From: a bacterium
GTDB lineage: Bacteria; Myxococcota_A; Bradymonadia; UBA7976; UBA1532
NCBI GenBank assembly: GCA_030427205.1
Contig: JAUHXC010000012.1
Location: 124,001 to 188,000, forward strand
Direction of reading: 5' to 3'
Length of the DNA stretch: 64,000 nt
Every line of letters begins with the position of its first letter. Positions within the stretch are counted from its first letter, which is position 1. Below the pieces are notes generated by a model. The model did no database searches. It was not told where the DNA came from and saw nothing but the letters and a program-made list of their open reading frames with translations. This document shows, in pieces, positions 63,801 through 64,000 of this stretch. The position numbers and the translations under genes are program-made.

Positions 63801-64000
63801 CCAGATGCCGCGGGCGAAGGCCGGGCGTGTGCGCCCGACTCGGCGACCCCGTTCTGCAACGCCGACAGCAAGTCGTGCGAGGCGTGCACCGAGGACGCGC
63901 ACTGCGAACAGCACGGGGTGGATCGCGACCATTGCGTGGACGGCCGATGCGCGGCCTGTGATCGCGATACACACGAAGGCTGCAACCGGTCGTCGGATAC
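57870..64000 (+). CDS. Giant Cys-rich MopE-like secreted protein, 3' end outside the window
   Basis: The frame is open from ATG 57870 (AGGGGG upstream) to the window edge, so at least 2043 residues. A long basic N-terminus leads to WALLFLATAACWTAC, probably a lipoprotein signal. A beta-rich region follows to about residue 390. Then come at least seven repeats of the MopE/metal-binding type (CNGIDDDCDGHID, CNGVDDDCDQKVDE, CDGLDNDCDGATDE). From about residue 1350 it changes to short Cys modules such as CPDDQRCVQ and CQACDP, repeated with variation. The Asp-loops should bind calcium or copper, and the Cys pairs disulphide-bond. It would be an extended surface protein. It is the only gene in the window with this module. 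Confidence 0.9.
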   Translation, partial: MKTNASRDGMLQALIRPTTTSGLARRYSGHLRTQRRRGSKWALLFLATAACWTACDEPIQPLPPCTSDTDCKDDEACYAGECLPDEPCGAGIFTGAHIPPYSAGGPTADDAPDLVVRAIYPRPLVGDDAVGLHLENPSDGPSERRLEIAGQSREKRWLFEADFFVPDPIWVLNTGRPPQGVSPRSVFVEARLKLVADDNATDPCQAALGLRIPALRGADYAVITACIGNGKFSIEGSEEQSTDREIDVTRDHVYRIEYSQVGAAGDGDAGLDGQVRIALYVDGEHHWSLGDVLRNRADIFRDGHGEFTEQRRRDVYLRFGGDRGESSWDYVRWGCASGFCIPRMHAGDARPGVVDDDADGGEQPGYCYYGPTTYGRLEEGPCLRDGQFTGGSPGEEVCNGIDDDCDGHIDERFTAPRVGESEDGRIEWSPAPGSTGSDDGDTRYYLRQACSTGACTADSEARPRVSCNPAYFSNAEDEPHLACLATGIVKAEACNGVDDDCDQKVDETWTPDNDEGYEGPYLGAECGFVGQCQGAVYECNAGESGVVCARRGEDRVEWCGNGRDDDCDGATDEGFDADRDGYQACEPCRLFYVLLDEIAPGVVDDLIEVYDADLSDPAAGGADIVLNDDGQPELVGFHDVIRDAGLTGQWEAVQAAMAARDMPEKITTYLRLPELRRRTFDPDDTFALSHCLGIAGWRASDEGLVSRFECTEIPESGDADRNPAVHPGATEICDGFDNNCDGVDDRPRDGQNVELDDCKVGHRRGECLPGLEPEDYACSPVCLPGHEVADPDLDGMCVRYFSMLDETRPASERTCDDDAQTIVTSIRDGNRYPRDADGRILEGPGGDPVPCTERCDGRDEDGDGEVDEAPDLKTGSCYNGPDGEGLTVRDYVRADAASAQKRYCQRGYRACHDGQVADGVDDGAPDPDDGGQDTGALERDGVPDQDEDGDGCVDEAVGLDYELCDGLDNDCDGATDEGPFPKDVEGDSEFCIVEGPEGDCTLGRYACRVDGGAPAIICVATYAVEREICGEAEPVDSRARTGDEDCDGTIDEDDAHVWCDTELVRNRDNHIQDAMCDHGACVRATRGGRGELIPVTDTKRYADGCEDGWLDLGGGLDCESTCGPVEGEQRAINQPCDVAMWQAGHGDPDPDGHCTCRGLWACHAEPSPDGLSPAWVCDPSGTSAPGQKTTLGRSLCTRARTRRVDEVCDAVDNDCDGAVDEDFVTLYPSPEGDDRLVAYDTSAFCGGCPGDDGIPTACSDTNGTPACIPICDGLLSQGGGDDSDAPLNPYDECAERCQHNEEPQQCVDDCIVDNCRIPEDNSIGFGCILECDDGFDDCDDSSGAAGARTGCETRLGTMQHCSSCTDECDDRRASACRLLDTGDDGSTWACRCGDRAQCPEGEFCDVENGCVLCRDDVDCGDGRRCRRCEGDAAHGCTIACVDCVDDGDCGDGVCVDNTCRTCDEADNRGCQDGLVCQGDACVVCQDHTQCQRSEGRPYCYQVAIDDEAPRLAELEQAVDFRPEEAVAHRVSCVACIPDGGRPQEASDTGCDSGTPFCALDMAPEHAGACGGCRTSDDCGGGINCNQCEGEACVNRCGACTGNYDPRLAQDDSRCGDTLSICQNNNCRACQNHADCGEGLYCLDSGGCRACLNDGHCGADEICCNNACVVLGATTRCLGCHVGCPDGSADICLKGPAGGPHLCQCGAGAACPDGQRCVSLDDGTSACQACDPTEGAPDNGGCPDDQRCVQPDIGAPTCQACDPADEAPANGGCPDTRRCVQLGDDPPACLECDPADDDGCPAPQRCVRLGDAAPACLICDPTDGTPDGGCPGFERCVRLDDGGAACQACDPLENEEAPAGGAYRQSNPSCPADAPICAGASCRGCAGDAECGEGHSCIEGACVTCGGPEGCAQHLVFNVCGESGACEPCEGNEDCTNHPDGSVCHNDRCTSCDDDSECAGNEEGPYCGQDGRCQSCAGPDAAGEGRACAPDSATPFCNADSKSCEACTEDAHCEQHGVDRDHCVDGRCAACDRDTHEGCNRSSD

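Noticed and set aside
60204..63974. A 1256-codon minus-strand frame
   Set aside because: Shadow of the Cys/Asp-rich giant. The plus frame has repeated CDG and DDDCDG modules and stays open to the window edge.

Overview
The window is high-GC DNA (roughly 70% by eye) with dense genes and long antisense shadow frames. It has many lipoproteins with Asp/Ala-rich linkers, (Gly-Glu)n spacers, serine/threonine kinases fused to ATPase, TPR or cNMP modules, and sigma-54 activators with FHA-like N-termini. This combination points to a Myxococcota (former Deltaproteobacteria) chromosome. I saw no rRNA, tRNA or CRISPR array.

1-35.2 kb is ordinary chromosome. It opens with the 3' end of a probable alkylpurine DNA glycosylase and a von Willebrand-like lipoprotein. 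Next is a translationally coupled operon (cupin, HAD phosphatase, DEDDh exonuclease), then a kinase/ATPase/TPR protein beside an AAA/TonB-C fusion, and a RecF-like ATPase. An alpha-2-macroglobulin lipoprotein follows, whose last 62 codons lie beyond an in-frame TAA. After it come envelope lipoproteins (formylglycine-enzyme fold, GH5-like, alpha/beta hydrolase) and a condensation-type acyltransferase. A tight four-gene membrane/polyamine operon (DUF4178, coiled-coil membrane protein, DUF350, SpeE-like) is followed by a (GE)n lipoprotein, a HExGH metallopeptidase lipoprotein, and an FAD monooxygenase coupled to a small membrane protein.

35.2-40.1 kb is an unstable, gene-poor island. It holds a lower-GC orphan gene and a McrB-like ATPase whose coupled partner looks truncated. 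Beside them is a non-coding block: five 86-bp tandem units, each with two ACATGT-centred palindromes, enclosed by 112-bp inverted repeats about 95% identical. A decayed gene and a 26-bp perfect palindrome follow.

40.1-64 kb is the most coherent and interesting part: a locus for very large secreted proteins packed with regulators. It holds a secreted protein behind a near-consensus -24/-12 promoter with an upstream inverted repeat, and a HEAT-like lipid-transfer-type protein. A 2026-residue pentapeptide-repeat lipoprotein lies downstream of a small XRE regulator, between two paralogous sigma-54 activators. A LuxR-type regulator, a kinase-cNMP fusion coupled to a lone cNMP protein, and a giant Cys-rich protein of at least 2043 residues that leaves the window complete it. 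The same palindromic element lies upstream of both giant-protein units, one copy next to a second -24/-12 promoter. I infer a sigma-54-linked regulon for giant surface proteins; this has not been tested.
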